Below are positions 55,647 through 64,000 of a DNA stretch of 64,000 nt, one piece after another; the first letter of the stretch is position 1, and every line of letters starts with the position of its first letter. The position numbers and the translations under genes were made by a program. The notes under the pieces are model-generated. The model was given only the letters and a program-made list of their open reading frames with translations, searched no databases and had not been told where the DNA came from. This DNA comes from Arctopsyche grandis (Eukaryota; Arthropoda; Insecta; Trichoptera; Hydropsychidae): NCBI RefSeq assembly GCF_051622035.1, contig NC_135355.1, positions 33,833,986 to 33,897,985 of the forward strand, given 5' to 3'.

Positions 55647-55979
55647 TTGTCACCCTTTATAGCATTTATGGGCTCCTTGGGCTTTGACTCCTTAGCTTCA
55701 CGTAGAAACAATCATCTTGGTAAGCTTTTTCTAAAAATTCTAAGGGGTGAATGTCATCTTCCTGAAGTTCTGTGTAATCTTAAACTTAGGGTACCTGAGA
55801 AACTGAGAGAATCTCGCTCCAGAACTCTATTCCTGCCTATTCGGGCGAGAACTAATGTGCTTGATGACTCACCCCTTTCAAGAGCCATTCGACTATTTAA
55901 CCTGCTTTCTGGGAGCCTTGATGTTTTTACTGCATCATACAGTTCTGTCAGGCAGCATATTTTAAATGACTTCTAGCTG
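55647..55979 (+). mobile_element. 5'-truncated LINE (family C), C-terminal ORF remnant
   Basis: A 109-codon frame ends GSLDVFTASYSSVRQHIL before TAG. The pattern RTN..DDSPLSRAIRLFN is typical of the C-terminal tail of jockey/CR1-like LINE reverse transcriptases. A (TATG)n-rich 3' region follows. Confidence 0.6.
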
Positions 55980-56033
55980 CATACATATTTACACATGTTG
56001 TTTTCATTTTGTAATTTTATTATTTAGCATAAT

Positions 56034-56290
56034 GTGTATGTACGTTGGTTTTATCTTTATTTATATATGTATGCTATTTTTTATTTTTATATATATATGA
56101 GTAATTTATCTTTATTTATGTGTTTATGTGTATATGCATGTATAATGTTTGTATGTATTGTATGTGTATGTGTATATGTATATGTATGTATATGTGAATA
56201 TATATGTGTAGGTGTGTATGTATGTACATATATGTATATATGTGTATTTTTACATTTATGTATGTTTGTATGTGTTTTTGTGTATATATC
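56034..56290. repeat. (TATG/TGTA)n low-complexity array
   Basis: T/G/A-rich interrupted microsatellite; open frames across it are artefacts. Confidence 0.85.
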
Positions 56291-56356
56291 TTGATCACTT
56301 GATCCTTTCAATACTAATTCCCAAAAATATTTTTATCTGCAGCGCGTTTATCGTAT

Positions 56357-56717
56357 TGTAACGTATACTAAACAGAGCCGCCGAGTAACTGCGAGCGGAT
56401 TAAGACGGGTAGACGTCCTGAGAGACCGTGAGACCGGTGTAAGTGGTTTTAGGGATTAGCGACGAGCTAAGTGCATGAAAGCTAAACAATGATTGCACTT
56501 CTCATACCGTGGGAATACATATCCGAATACGTGACTATACTGTAGGTAAACAGATTAGACGTCCTGAGAGATCTACCCCTTATAAGGCGGTACGTAGGCG
56601 ATATCATGTCATTCTGGACGGAGCAGTGACAGTGTGTGTGTCACCATAATCATCAATAAATGCTGTGAAACGACTGTTGGCTTTTTACTTGGATCCTCCA
56701 CCCACCCCTACGCAACA
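56357..56717 (+). repeat. Family B 5' LTR
   Basis: 361 bp. Differs from the 3' LTR mainly around 56625-56650 (GGAGCAGTGACAGTGTGTGT against GAACACTAGCAATACGTGTA). Confidence 0.92.
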
Positions 56718-56718
56718 C

Positions 56719-56737
56719 TGGTCGTCAGAAGTGGGAT
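56719..56737 (+). promoter_or_regulatory. Primer-binding site of the family B element
   Basis: TGGTCGTCAGAAGTGGGAT, one base after the 5' LTR; its complement is close to ATCCCACTTCTGACACCA of tRNA-Leu. Confidence 0.65.
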
Positions 56738-56957
56738 CCAAGATGGGCCGTGGAACAAAGTCACCAGCGAAGGAAGAGAAGCTACAGCGAAGCCATCTTC
56801 GGGAGCTGTAGGAGAGAGTTCGAGCCATGGAGACACGAAACAAAAAAATGCAGTTTTCACTGCAACACACAGAATCGGTCATCACATTTTCGGTTGTCGA
56901 ATTGCAGTTATCACTGCAACTCGACTTTGACATTATCGGCGGTGGCCGCCAAGAAGT

Positions 56958-57470
56958 CATCGGGATGACGGAAGGAGGTTACGAAACGGGAGGTTTCGTA
57001 CAAGTGCTGCCGGGAGAGGACAACTTGAGGCGTTGTCAAGGGCAACATCGGAGAGCAGCATCCGGCAATTGCAGAGTCATCCAAAGGGCGACCGAGACGA
57101 GGGCAGTTCGCCAATTCGCCGCAAGTAGCAATAATTAGCGGCTGTAGGTGACGACGATCCACGGGAAAGCATCGTCGTCAGAAGAGGAGTGGAGATCAGG
57201 AATGGGGAGGAGCAAGAATTCATCGGGATGACGGAGGGAGGTTGCGAAACGGGAGGTTTCGTGCAGGTGCTGCCGGGAGAGGACAACTTGAGGCGTTGTC
57301 AAGGGCAGCATCGGAGAGCGGCATCCGGCAGTTGCAGAGTGGTCCAGGGGGCGACCGGAACGAGGGCGGTTCGCCAATTCACCGCGGGTGGCAGGAATTA
57401 GCGGCTGTAGGTGGCGTCGATCCACGGGAGGGCGTCGTCGTCAGAAGAGGAGCGGAGATCGACTACAACT
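56958..57470 (+). repeat. 263-bp tandem duplication inside the family B element
   Basis: CATCGGGATGACGGA starts at 56958 and 57221. The copies match through CGTCGTCAGAAGAGGAG. Confidence 0.85.
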
Positions 57471-58064
57471 GAGAGATGTCGATTACAAGCCACTATTCCC
57501 TTCAACTGTTTGTTGAGGCCAGATGTCAACGAACTGAAAAAAAAATCTAATTGGAAACTAGTCGAGTCTAATTGGAAGAGTCGGAAAGTAAACGGATTGA
57601 AATGGAATTCAATCGGAACCATGCAACGGCAGAGAGGCACATTTATCAGATTGGATAAATGTTGGTTGGTCAGTCGGCGGAGTCAATCAAGTCACTTTTG
57701 GGAGGATAGAGGCACCGCTTCAGAGGGAATGGCAACGGAAGCACGTTCTGGGTGGAACGTTGGTCTGCAGCAAGATGCTGGGCCACATGAGAGGAAGACG
57801 GGGCCACCGCAACAAATTTGGACGTTGGGGAAACGAGCGACTTGGATCAACCACGTGAGGGCATTTGAAACCGAAGAAACGCCAGATCGCGACTTCAACG
57901 AGAGAGAGTGGAACAATTGATATACGTCAACATCGAAAAAAATCTAGTTGGAAACTAGTGGAAACACGAGTACCTGAAAAAAATACATGGACAGTTGCAG
58001 CAGTGTTTAGATCATCTCGCAGATGTAACGGGAAAATACATCAGAAAGAAATGGATTTCAGTTG

Positions 58065-58264
58065 GGTCAATGGAACGGAAAAGAAGCACATTCAACAGAG
58101 TGGCAGACTGTTGGGTGCATATTTACCAAGGTCAATGGAACGGAAAAGAAACACAACCAGCAGAGTGGCAGACTGAGGTGTGCACATTTTCCAGGGTCAA
58201 GGGAACGGAAAAGAAGCACCACCAGCAGAGTGGCAGACTGAGGGGTGCACATTTTCCAGGGTCA
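58065..58264 (+). repeat. ~62-bp tandem repeat, 3 copies
   Basis: Each unit has GGAACGGAAAAGAA and CAGAGTGGCAGACTG. Confidence 0.85.
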
Positions 58265-58267
58265 ACC

Positions 58268-58620
58268 GTCACTTTTGTGAGGATGGTGGCGATTCTTGTG
58301 GGACATGGCTTTGGAGCACGTTCTGGGTTGAACGTTGGTCTGCAGCAAGATGCTGGGCCACATGACAGAGGAACACTGGGCCACCGTAGCAAATTTGGAC
58401 GATGGTGACACGAGAGACATGGACCAAGTCACTTTTGTGAGGATGGGAGCCATTCTTGTGGGACATGGCTTTGGAGCACGTTCTGGGTTGAACGTTGGTC
58501 TGCAGCAGGATGCTGGACCACATGACAGGAATACGGGGCTGCCATAGCAAATTTGGACTTTGGTGATACGAGCAACATGGACCAAACACGTGAGAAAATT
58601 TTGGACCGAAGAGCTGACAA
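58268..58620 (+). repeat. ~160-bp tandem repeat, ~2 copies
   Basis: CACTTTTGTGAGGATGG at about 58270 and 58430, each followed by GGAGCACGTTCTGGGTTGAA. A diverged third copy begins near 57740. Confidence 0.8.
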
Positions 58621-58679
58621 AGAATGATTTCCAAATGTAAAACATCGGATGACTAATTTTAGGGGATTAGAAATATAAC

Positions 58680-59080
58680 TGTAATTGTTTCCATTGTAAA
58701 GGTGACGTAAAGTGAAGTGTAATGAAAGTTTTATGTAATTGTTTCCATTGTAAAGGTGTCGTAAATTGAAGTTTAACGAAAGTTTTCATGTAATTGTTTC
58801 CATTGTAAAGGTGACGTAAATCGTAGTGTAACGAAATTTTAAATGTTTTTGTTTACATTGTAAAGGTGACGTAAAGTGAAGTGTAATGAAAGTTTTATGT
58901 AATTGTTTCCATTGTAAAGGTGACGTAAATTGAAGTTTAACGAAGGTTTAATGTAATTGTTTAAATTGTAAAGGTGACGTTAATCTAACTGTAACAGAAT
59001 TTAAATTGTAAAGGTAACGTTAATGTAACGGTAATAGATTTTAAATGTCATTGTTTCCATTGTAACTGTAAAGATAACGA
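58680..59080 (+). repeat. ~60-bp tandem repeat, ~6 copies
   Basis: Each unit contains ATTGTAAAGGTGACGT and TGTAATTGTTTCC; units decay toward the right. Confidence 0.85.
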
Positions 59081-59192
59081 CTGTAATGGTAAATGTAACT
59101 GTGACTGATATCGAAGATAAATGTAACTACTGCAGATTTATCAGTTATGATTTGTTGGTCAATCGGGACGATTTGACCTAAGTGGGGGGCAA

Positions 59193-59553
59193 TGTAACGT
59201 ATACTAAACAGAGCCGCCGAGTAACTGCGAGCGGATTAAGACGGGTAGACGTCCTGAGAGACCGTGAGACCGGTGTAAGTGGTTTTAGGGATTAGCGACG
59301 AGCTAAGTGCATGAAAGCTAAACAATGATTGCACTTCTCATACCGTGGGAATACATATCCGAATACGTGACTATACTGTAGGTAAACAGATTAGACGTCC
59401 TGAGAGATCTACCCCTTATAAGGCGGTACGTAGGCGATATCATGTCATTCTGGATTGAACACTAGCAATACGTGTAACTCCTTAATCATCAATAAATGCT
59501 GTGAAACGACTGTTGGCTTTTTACTTGGATCCTCCACCCACCCCTACGCAACA
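59193..59553 (+). repeat. Family B 3' LTR
   Basis: 361 bp, preceded by the polypurine tract at 59180-59190. Confidence 0.92.
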
Positions 59554-60094
59554 GTATGTTTAACGGAGAGCTGAATGAGGTTGATCTATTTGGTATTTCC
59601 CTACATCAATTCAGGTCTAACATCAAGAGAATCTTGACCGATTGATTCATTTCTTCTCCTATTCTATTTTTCCAATATTTCCAATATTTTTATACTTTAT
59701 TTTAGTTATGTAATGTGCTTTTTAATCATATTATAGCTTTCATTCTTTTCCTTTTCATTTGTTTATTTTGTATTTACCTTTTTCATTTGTTTTATATTTG
59801 TAAATTTCAATTTCTTCTTATATTCTATTTTATAACCTTTTCCAAATATTTTAATACTATAGTTTAATTATGCAATGGTCTACATATTTTGTCATGCCTT
59901 TATTCTTTACTTTTTAATTTGTTTTCCTCATATTTATCTTTTTCATTTTTGTAAAAATCTATTATTGGACTCGGATGTTACATATATTATTTATTTACTA
60001 TTTGTTTTTTTATACATATCTATGCACATCCTGTCTGTTGATTTTTCAATTAATAAAATAAAATAAAATATATGGATGGTGTATATATATGTTT

Positions 60095-60182
60095 ATATAA
60101 TTGTCTTTGGCCAGGAAGGCGCATTGGGTTAACCTGTAAGGCCTTCTTGGTGTAAATTAAATAAAAAAATAAATAAATAAAT
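60095..60182 (-). repeat. LINE 3' tail block
   Basis: Antisense AAGAAGGCCTTACAGGTTA and GCGCCTTCCTGGCC block, the same tail in which the hAT at 61170 is inserted; it carries a (TAAA)n run. Confidence 0.55.
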
Positions 60183-61139
60183 TTAAGATTTAACTCGTAT
60201 TTTCCATTTGCATTTCACTCGCATTTACAACCACGAAAGAGAGAGAGAGCTATCAACCACCCGCTTCAAATGTATTGTTTCAAATAGTGTGGCAAACGAC
60301 GTAAAGAATTTTTGTCCAAATTTCACCTGTCTGAGCAACGCCAGGCATCGCAATTACATTTTTTTTTTAAATCATCCTTGCAAGCAATTCAGCGACGCCG
60401 CTCACCTGATAGCCGACGACGAACGCAACGAAATAAAAGTTAACCCTTTGAGTGACGCGCGCCTCTACCGACACGCATCCACGGCAATAATTAAGGGCTC
60501 ATCGATCATGTCCGTCTGTCCGCCGGTCTGTAAATCAAGTCATCATTCCCGCTTGTCGTTCGGGGCGCCGTTGAATCGAGATTAATTACACGTTCGGCCC
60601 ATTATGACCCACTCTTTGTGAGCTGGACCCGCGTGCAATCAATTGAATAATTACGCTCGCGAACACGGTAGGCGTACTCGACTACGGTCACGTCGTGAAT
60701 GGGTCGGTTCCATTTTATCCAGGCCCACGTGGTCGCCCTACATGCGTACATATGAATGTACATACATACTACACGCATAGCTAAATTTAGCGCGGCGTGT
60801 ACTTTGGGGATGATTATGTTTGGGCAAGAAAAGTACCCGAGTGTACAACAAGATTGCGAGCCGGTGATAAAACAAGCTAAGGCTATAATTTTCGATACAA
60901 AACTACAGCAATTTTTGCTTTTATGAAGTTTGAACCCCTGGTTCAAAAATTAATAAAAGTCGAAAGAACGTTCTCATAAGAGGATCTTTCCAATATACAT
61001 ATTATACTTACCCTACCCACTAAATCATTTTTTCATTCAAATAAACAACCAATTTGAAACTGGCGTACTTCTATGTACCAAAAAACTATTCCTACATAGA
61101 ACTATTATTTTTATTTTATTTTTTTTATTTTTTTAATTT
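60183..61139. other. Apparently single-copy stretch, no gene supported
   Basis: A 125-codon frame at 60208-60585 has no domain or splice evidence. Confidence 0.35.
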
Positions 61140-61169
61140 ATACCAAGAAGGTCTAACAGGTAACCCCAA

Positions 61170-61730
61170 CAGTGGCGTAGCGAAGGGGGGGGGTTCAGGG
61201 GTCTGGACCCCCCCCCCTTGGCGGAGTGCAGTCGGCGGCAAAATATCGTTTGTACTATTTTTGGATAGTTTTTTATCCCGAATCCATGACAGATTTTTAG
61301 GACGTAAACATATACTTGAAAATTTCCAATGTTTGCTTCCTGATGGAAAAAGCTTTCAACCATCAAGTGTTTTAAAAAATAAGATAAAGACTTTGGGGTA
61401 AATTTACAACCAAGATATATTTTGTGGGCCTTGCATTCTAACTGGAGAGTTGGAGATGTGGTTTGCTTGTGACTTGCTTTATTAGATATTCATAGGGATA
61501 TAAATGTTAGTGCAGAAAAAATATTAGATAAATATGCGAAGATTGGATCTGTGAATTTCGTACTTTTTTAAAGTATTCATTATTTTTATTTTATTTGAAT
61601 TTCATACCATATGTTTATTACGTATTTACTTTATTTTTATATGTTGTGATTTTATATTAACTAAATATAAATTATCTTGCCTTTTGTCCTGTCAAAACCC
61701 CCCCTTGACAAAATCCTGGCTACGCCACTG
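61170..61730 (+). mobile_element. Internally deleted hAT (second family)
   Basis: Ends CAGTGGCGTAGC and GCTACGCCACTG with 8-bp duplication AACCCCAA (61162-61169 and 61731-61738). Interior runs of G/C lie next to both ends. Confidence 0.92.
61236..61401 (+). pseudogene. hAT transposase fragment
   Basis: About 55 codons (FLDSFLSRIHDRFLGRK and FQCLLPDGK) resemble the C-terminal half of hAT transposases of the DUF4371/ZMYM-like group. The rest is deleted. Confidence 0.6.
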
Positions 61731-61790
61731 AACCCCAATGCACCTTCCTGGCCAGAAACATTGTACATTTGATACAAATATTATTAGTAT

Positions 61791-62112
61791 TGTAGCATAT
61801 GCTAAAAGGAGCCGCCGTTATAATTGGTTTTCGAGGATTATCTCCAGGCTGAAGTGCTGTTGGCCAGCTCCCGAATGCACTTAGGGGTCGGTAACGGCAT
61901 TTAATCGGTTCCCGCTAGAGTTCTCAGAACTGACGTGACTAAAACAATAGGTAAACAAATGCGTCAAGGAATATGCACTGAGCGACCTGCCCTTTATATG
62001 AAGGCATTCTGGACGGAGCACGGGCAGTACATGGATCTCCTAAATCACCCAATAAATGCTGTGAAGCGACTTTGTCCTTTTCTTTGGATCCTCCACCCAC
62101 CCCTGCATAACA
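61791..62112 (+). mobile_element. Solo LTR (family B relative)
   Basis: 322 bp, TG...CA, flanked by GTAT (61787-61790 and 62113-62116). Shares CATTCTGGACGGAGCA, AATAAATGCTGTGAA and TGGATCCTCCACCCACCCCT with family B but diverges in the first half. Confidence 0.88.
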
Positions 62113-62116
62113 GTAT

Positions 62117-63529
62117 TATACAAAAGTACATAAATTATTATTATTATATAATTTTGTTATTTTTTTATTTTTGTGTTTTTTCTAATTATCTTACTTAATT
62201 TATTACTTATTTGCTTAATTTGAATCTAATTATTATTATTAGTTTATTGTTGTTATAACTATAATCTAGGTTATTATTAGTATTATTATCTCACCACTAT
62301 CATTGGTACTACATTATTGCTATTTTTTATTTTTTAATGTTTTAATTCTTCTCTTTCTCTCACCCATATGCGAAAATTTTAAAATGGTTTATCTTCTTAT
62401 AATAATTTTATACAATTCGACGAAATTCGAGAATTCTTAAAACTTGAGATTTTACGAGAAAATGGTTACCCATTTTCTAGCAAATGGGTTCCAAAAAATT
62501 GGCAACCCTGTCCCATTTCTCTTATACTTAGTTAAGAACATCTCGAATTTGCTTATTTATAAAATGCTGCAAATTTGACGTCTGGCAAATTTTCAGCATC
62601 TCGATTTTTGGCGATCTATAAAAAAAACTATCCATAGATGTCTCTATGATTTGAGTACATAAGACTTAATTTGGTGAAACACTCTCAGTGTTGAAAGCAC
62701 TACTCGCACACACGCAAGAAAATCTGGGCGATAGAAATAGAAATAATTCCGTCGCATGCAATGATTAAAAGTATTATTATAAGAAGGTATACGCAAATGC
62801 ACCCTTGTTATATGCACCTACAACATTTCTACAAAATGACACAATATTTTGACAGAAAGTCGACCCTTTGCGTCAATGTATAGTTCGATCGGCAACAGAT
62901 GGCGCGACGGGCCGTCGTTCCATCCGAAGTGTCGCAAAAGCAGTACATATTATTTTATATAGTTGGTTGTTCTTCGTACAGAAAAGTCCATCGTGTTAAC
63001 AAGCCCCCATGAAACTTTACAGCACTCTCCAAACTACAACTTTCACTCTCCAACCCCACCCAAACCCCCAAACCCACCCACCCTATACACCGTACTTGTC
63101 CGTGGAATGCCGAATGTTTCCACTCGCTACTATTATATACTATACAGGGTGCGATCAGTAATGTAACTTGATCATCTTGGTGCTAAATACCTGCACAAAT
63201 GTACACCGTACATATGTGCATCTTTATCTAATTATGTCTTACTATATCTATTTGATATCAACACGCCTTACAATGAAACCACTATGGGTCTAAACTAAGT
63301 ATAATACAAACTCCAGCATCCATTTTCTAGACATCTTTTAGAGAAAAATCCACAAAATGATGGCGCCTCTGTAGTTTCCCTTCAATATCTGTCAAAATGG
63401 AACCACTACCACAAAAGGACTATATTTATGTAATATGTATGTACATATGTACTACATATGTACATATGCATGTATTTCAAACAGGAAAATCTACATTTTG
63501 AGATATTCTTATCTATTTTTTTTTGTTGA
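62117..63529. other. Intergenic stretch, no gene seen
   Basis: AT-rich; includes a SINE-body fragment at about 62480-62665 (TCCATAGATGTCTCTATGAT) and ACATATGTACATATG palindromes near 63440. Confidence 0.4.
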
Positions 63530-63990
63530 TGAAGTTTGGACCATTGTGGCATTACGGGAGTCCCTAGTGCGCCACAATGGTTTCAAATATAACAAAGAAA
63601 AGAGAAAAAAATATATATACTAATAAACACAGAAAAATACATTCATACATAATTAAAACTGGCTGTAGGTGCAAGGCATTCCTTATGCTATATTTTATTT
63701 GATATTTTTACTTTATCTGTTATTATTAAATGCTATTTTTCATGTTTATGTAGGGATGTATTTATGTTTATGTTCAAATGTATTTTTTTTATGTATAATT
63801 GATGAGTATATTATTTTCGTTATGTATTAATTTCTGTTTAATTGTTATTTTGTTTTTTTTTGTGTTATATTTTTTGACCATTTATTTTGACTTTAGGACC
63901 TACATTTTGGCTTTAGGAATTCCTGTTATGCCACAATGGTCTGTTTAGAATAAAATAAATAAAATAAATAAATAAATAATTATAAAAAAC
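63530..63990 (+). repeat. LINE 3' tail with hairpin and (AAAT)n
   Basis: GGACCATTGTGGCAT / GCGCCACAATGGT hairpin at 63538-63583. A second tail ends TATGCCACAATGGTCTG, then (AAATA)n at 63948-63985. Confidence 0.55.
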
Positions 63991-64000
63991 CGAGCAAAAT

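Larger units (their letters stand above)
56357..59553 (+). mobile_element. Non-autonomous LTR retrotransposon (family B), no coding capacity
   Basis: 361-bp LTRs at 56357-56717 and 59193-59553, TG...CA, with 4-bp duplication GTAT (56353-56356 and 59554-59557). A primer-binding site TGGTCGTCAGAAGTGGGAT starts at 56719, close to the 3' end of insect tRNA-Leu, and a polypurine tract AAGTGGGGGG precedes the 3' LTR. The 2.5-kb interior has no gag, protease, polymerase or integrase frame. Instead it is made of tandem duplications. A large-retrotransposon-derivative (LARD) type element moved by an autonomous relative, probably Ty3/gypsy-like from the 4-bp duplication (inference). Confidence 0.9.
56291..60068 (+). 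mobile_element. LINE family A, copy 2, split by an LTR retrotransposon
   Basis: 56291-56356 and 59554-60068 match 13433-14004 continuously, from CTTGATCCTTTCAATACTAA to the (AAAAT)n tail, once the LTR element and one GTAT duplication are removed. Small deletions break the short frame. Confidence 0.85.
61140..61760 (+). repeat. LINE 3' tail block split by a hAT
   Basis: ACCAAGAAGGTCTAACAGGT on the left and TGCACCTTCCTGGCC on the right of the hAT restore the block seen in antisense at 60095. Confidence 0.6.

Noticed and set aside
57411..58408. Frames of 100-169 codons inside the LTR element, suggesting gag
   Set aside because: They cross tandem duplications, occur on both strands equally and show no zinc knuckle, protease or capsid-like motif.
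60208..60585. 125-codon frame
   Set aside because: No recognisable family, no splice sites, single-exon frame in an otherwise unremarkable stretch.

Overview
The window is insect nuclear DNA, AT-rich and dominated by transposable elements. It holds parts or all of two protein-coding genes. I favour a lepidopteran because the serpin has the serpin-1 type layout, with the reactive loop on its own terminal exon, and because Helitrons, tRNA-headed SINEs and BEL elements abound. That placement is inference. Nothing points to a bacterial or viral chromosome.

Gene 1 (+ strand, 795-32741) is a sugar-transporter-superfamily MFS protein of the facilitated-trehalose-transporter (Tret1-like) type. Three coding exons join in phase: 795-960, 28168-28355 and 31725-32741. 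They are separated by introns of about 27.2 kb and 3.4 kb. The initiator Met is not seen and probably lies left of the window. The first intron holds a complete 6.9-kb BEL/Pao retrotransposon in antisense (5844-12774, 5-bp target duplication). Its pol has lost the reverse-transcriptase active site and RNase H. The intron also holds a 5'-truncated LINE, Helitrons, SINEs, MITEs and an internally deleted hAT.

Gene 2 (- strand, 42650-39832) is a compact secreted serpin. I rebuilt it from nine exons that join in phase to about 403 residues. It has a TATA/initiator pair upstream and a small-residue hinge typical of inhibitory serpins. The reactive loop is split at P7 by the last intron, and the predicted P1-P1' pair is Asn-Ser. 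A Helitron sits in its largest intron, and a hAT terminus lies just upstream of the promoter.

From 43 to 64 kb I found no convincing host gene. This part holds nested mobile elements: a non-coding LTR retrotransposon (56357-59553) inside a LINE tail, related solo LTRs (46790-47166 and 61791-62112), an unrelated solo LTR candidate (54656-54944), a large foldback element (45366-45760), a piggyBac-like MITE (50667-51194), SINEs and another hAT remnant (61170-61730). Several insertions can be checked inside the window because an empty copy of the host repeat is also present. Interspersed stretches (33.8-34.3, 51.3-52.3, 53.2-54.3 and 60.2-60.9 kb) look single-copy but carry no gene I can support.
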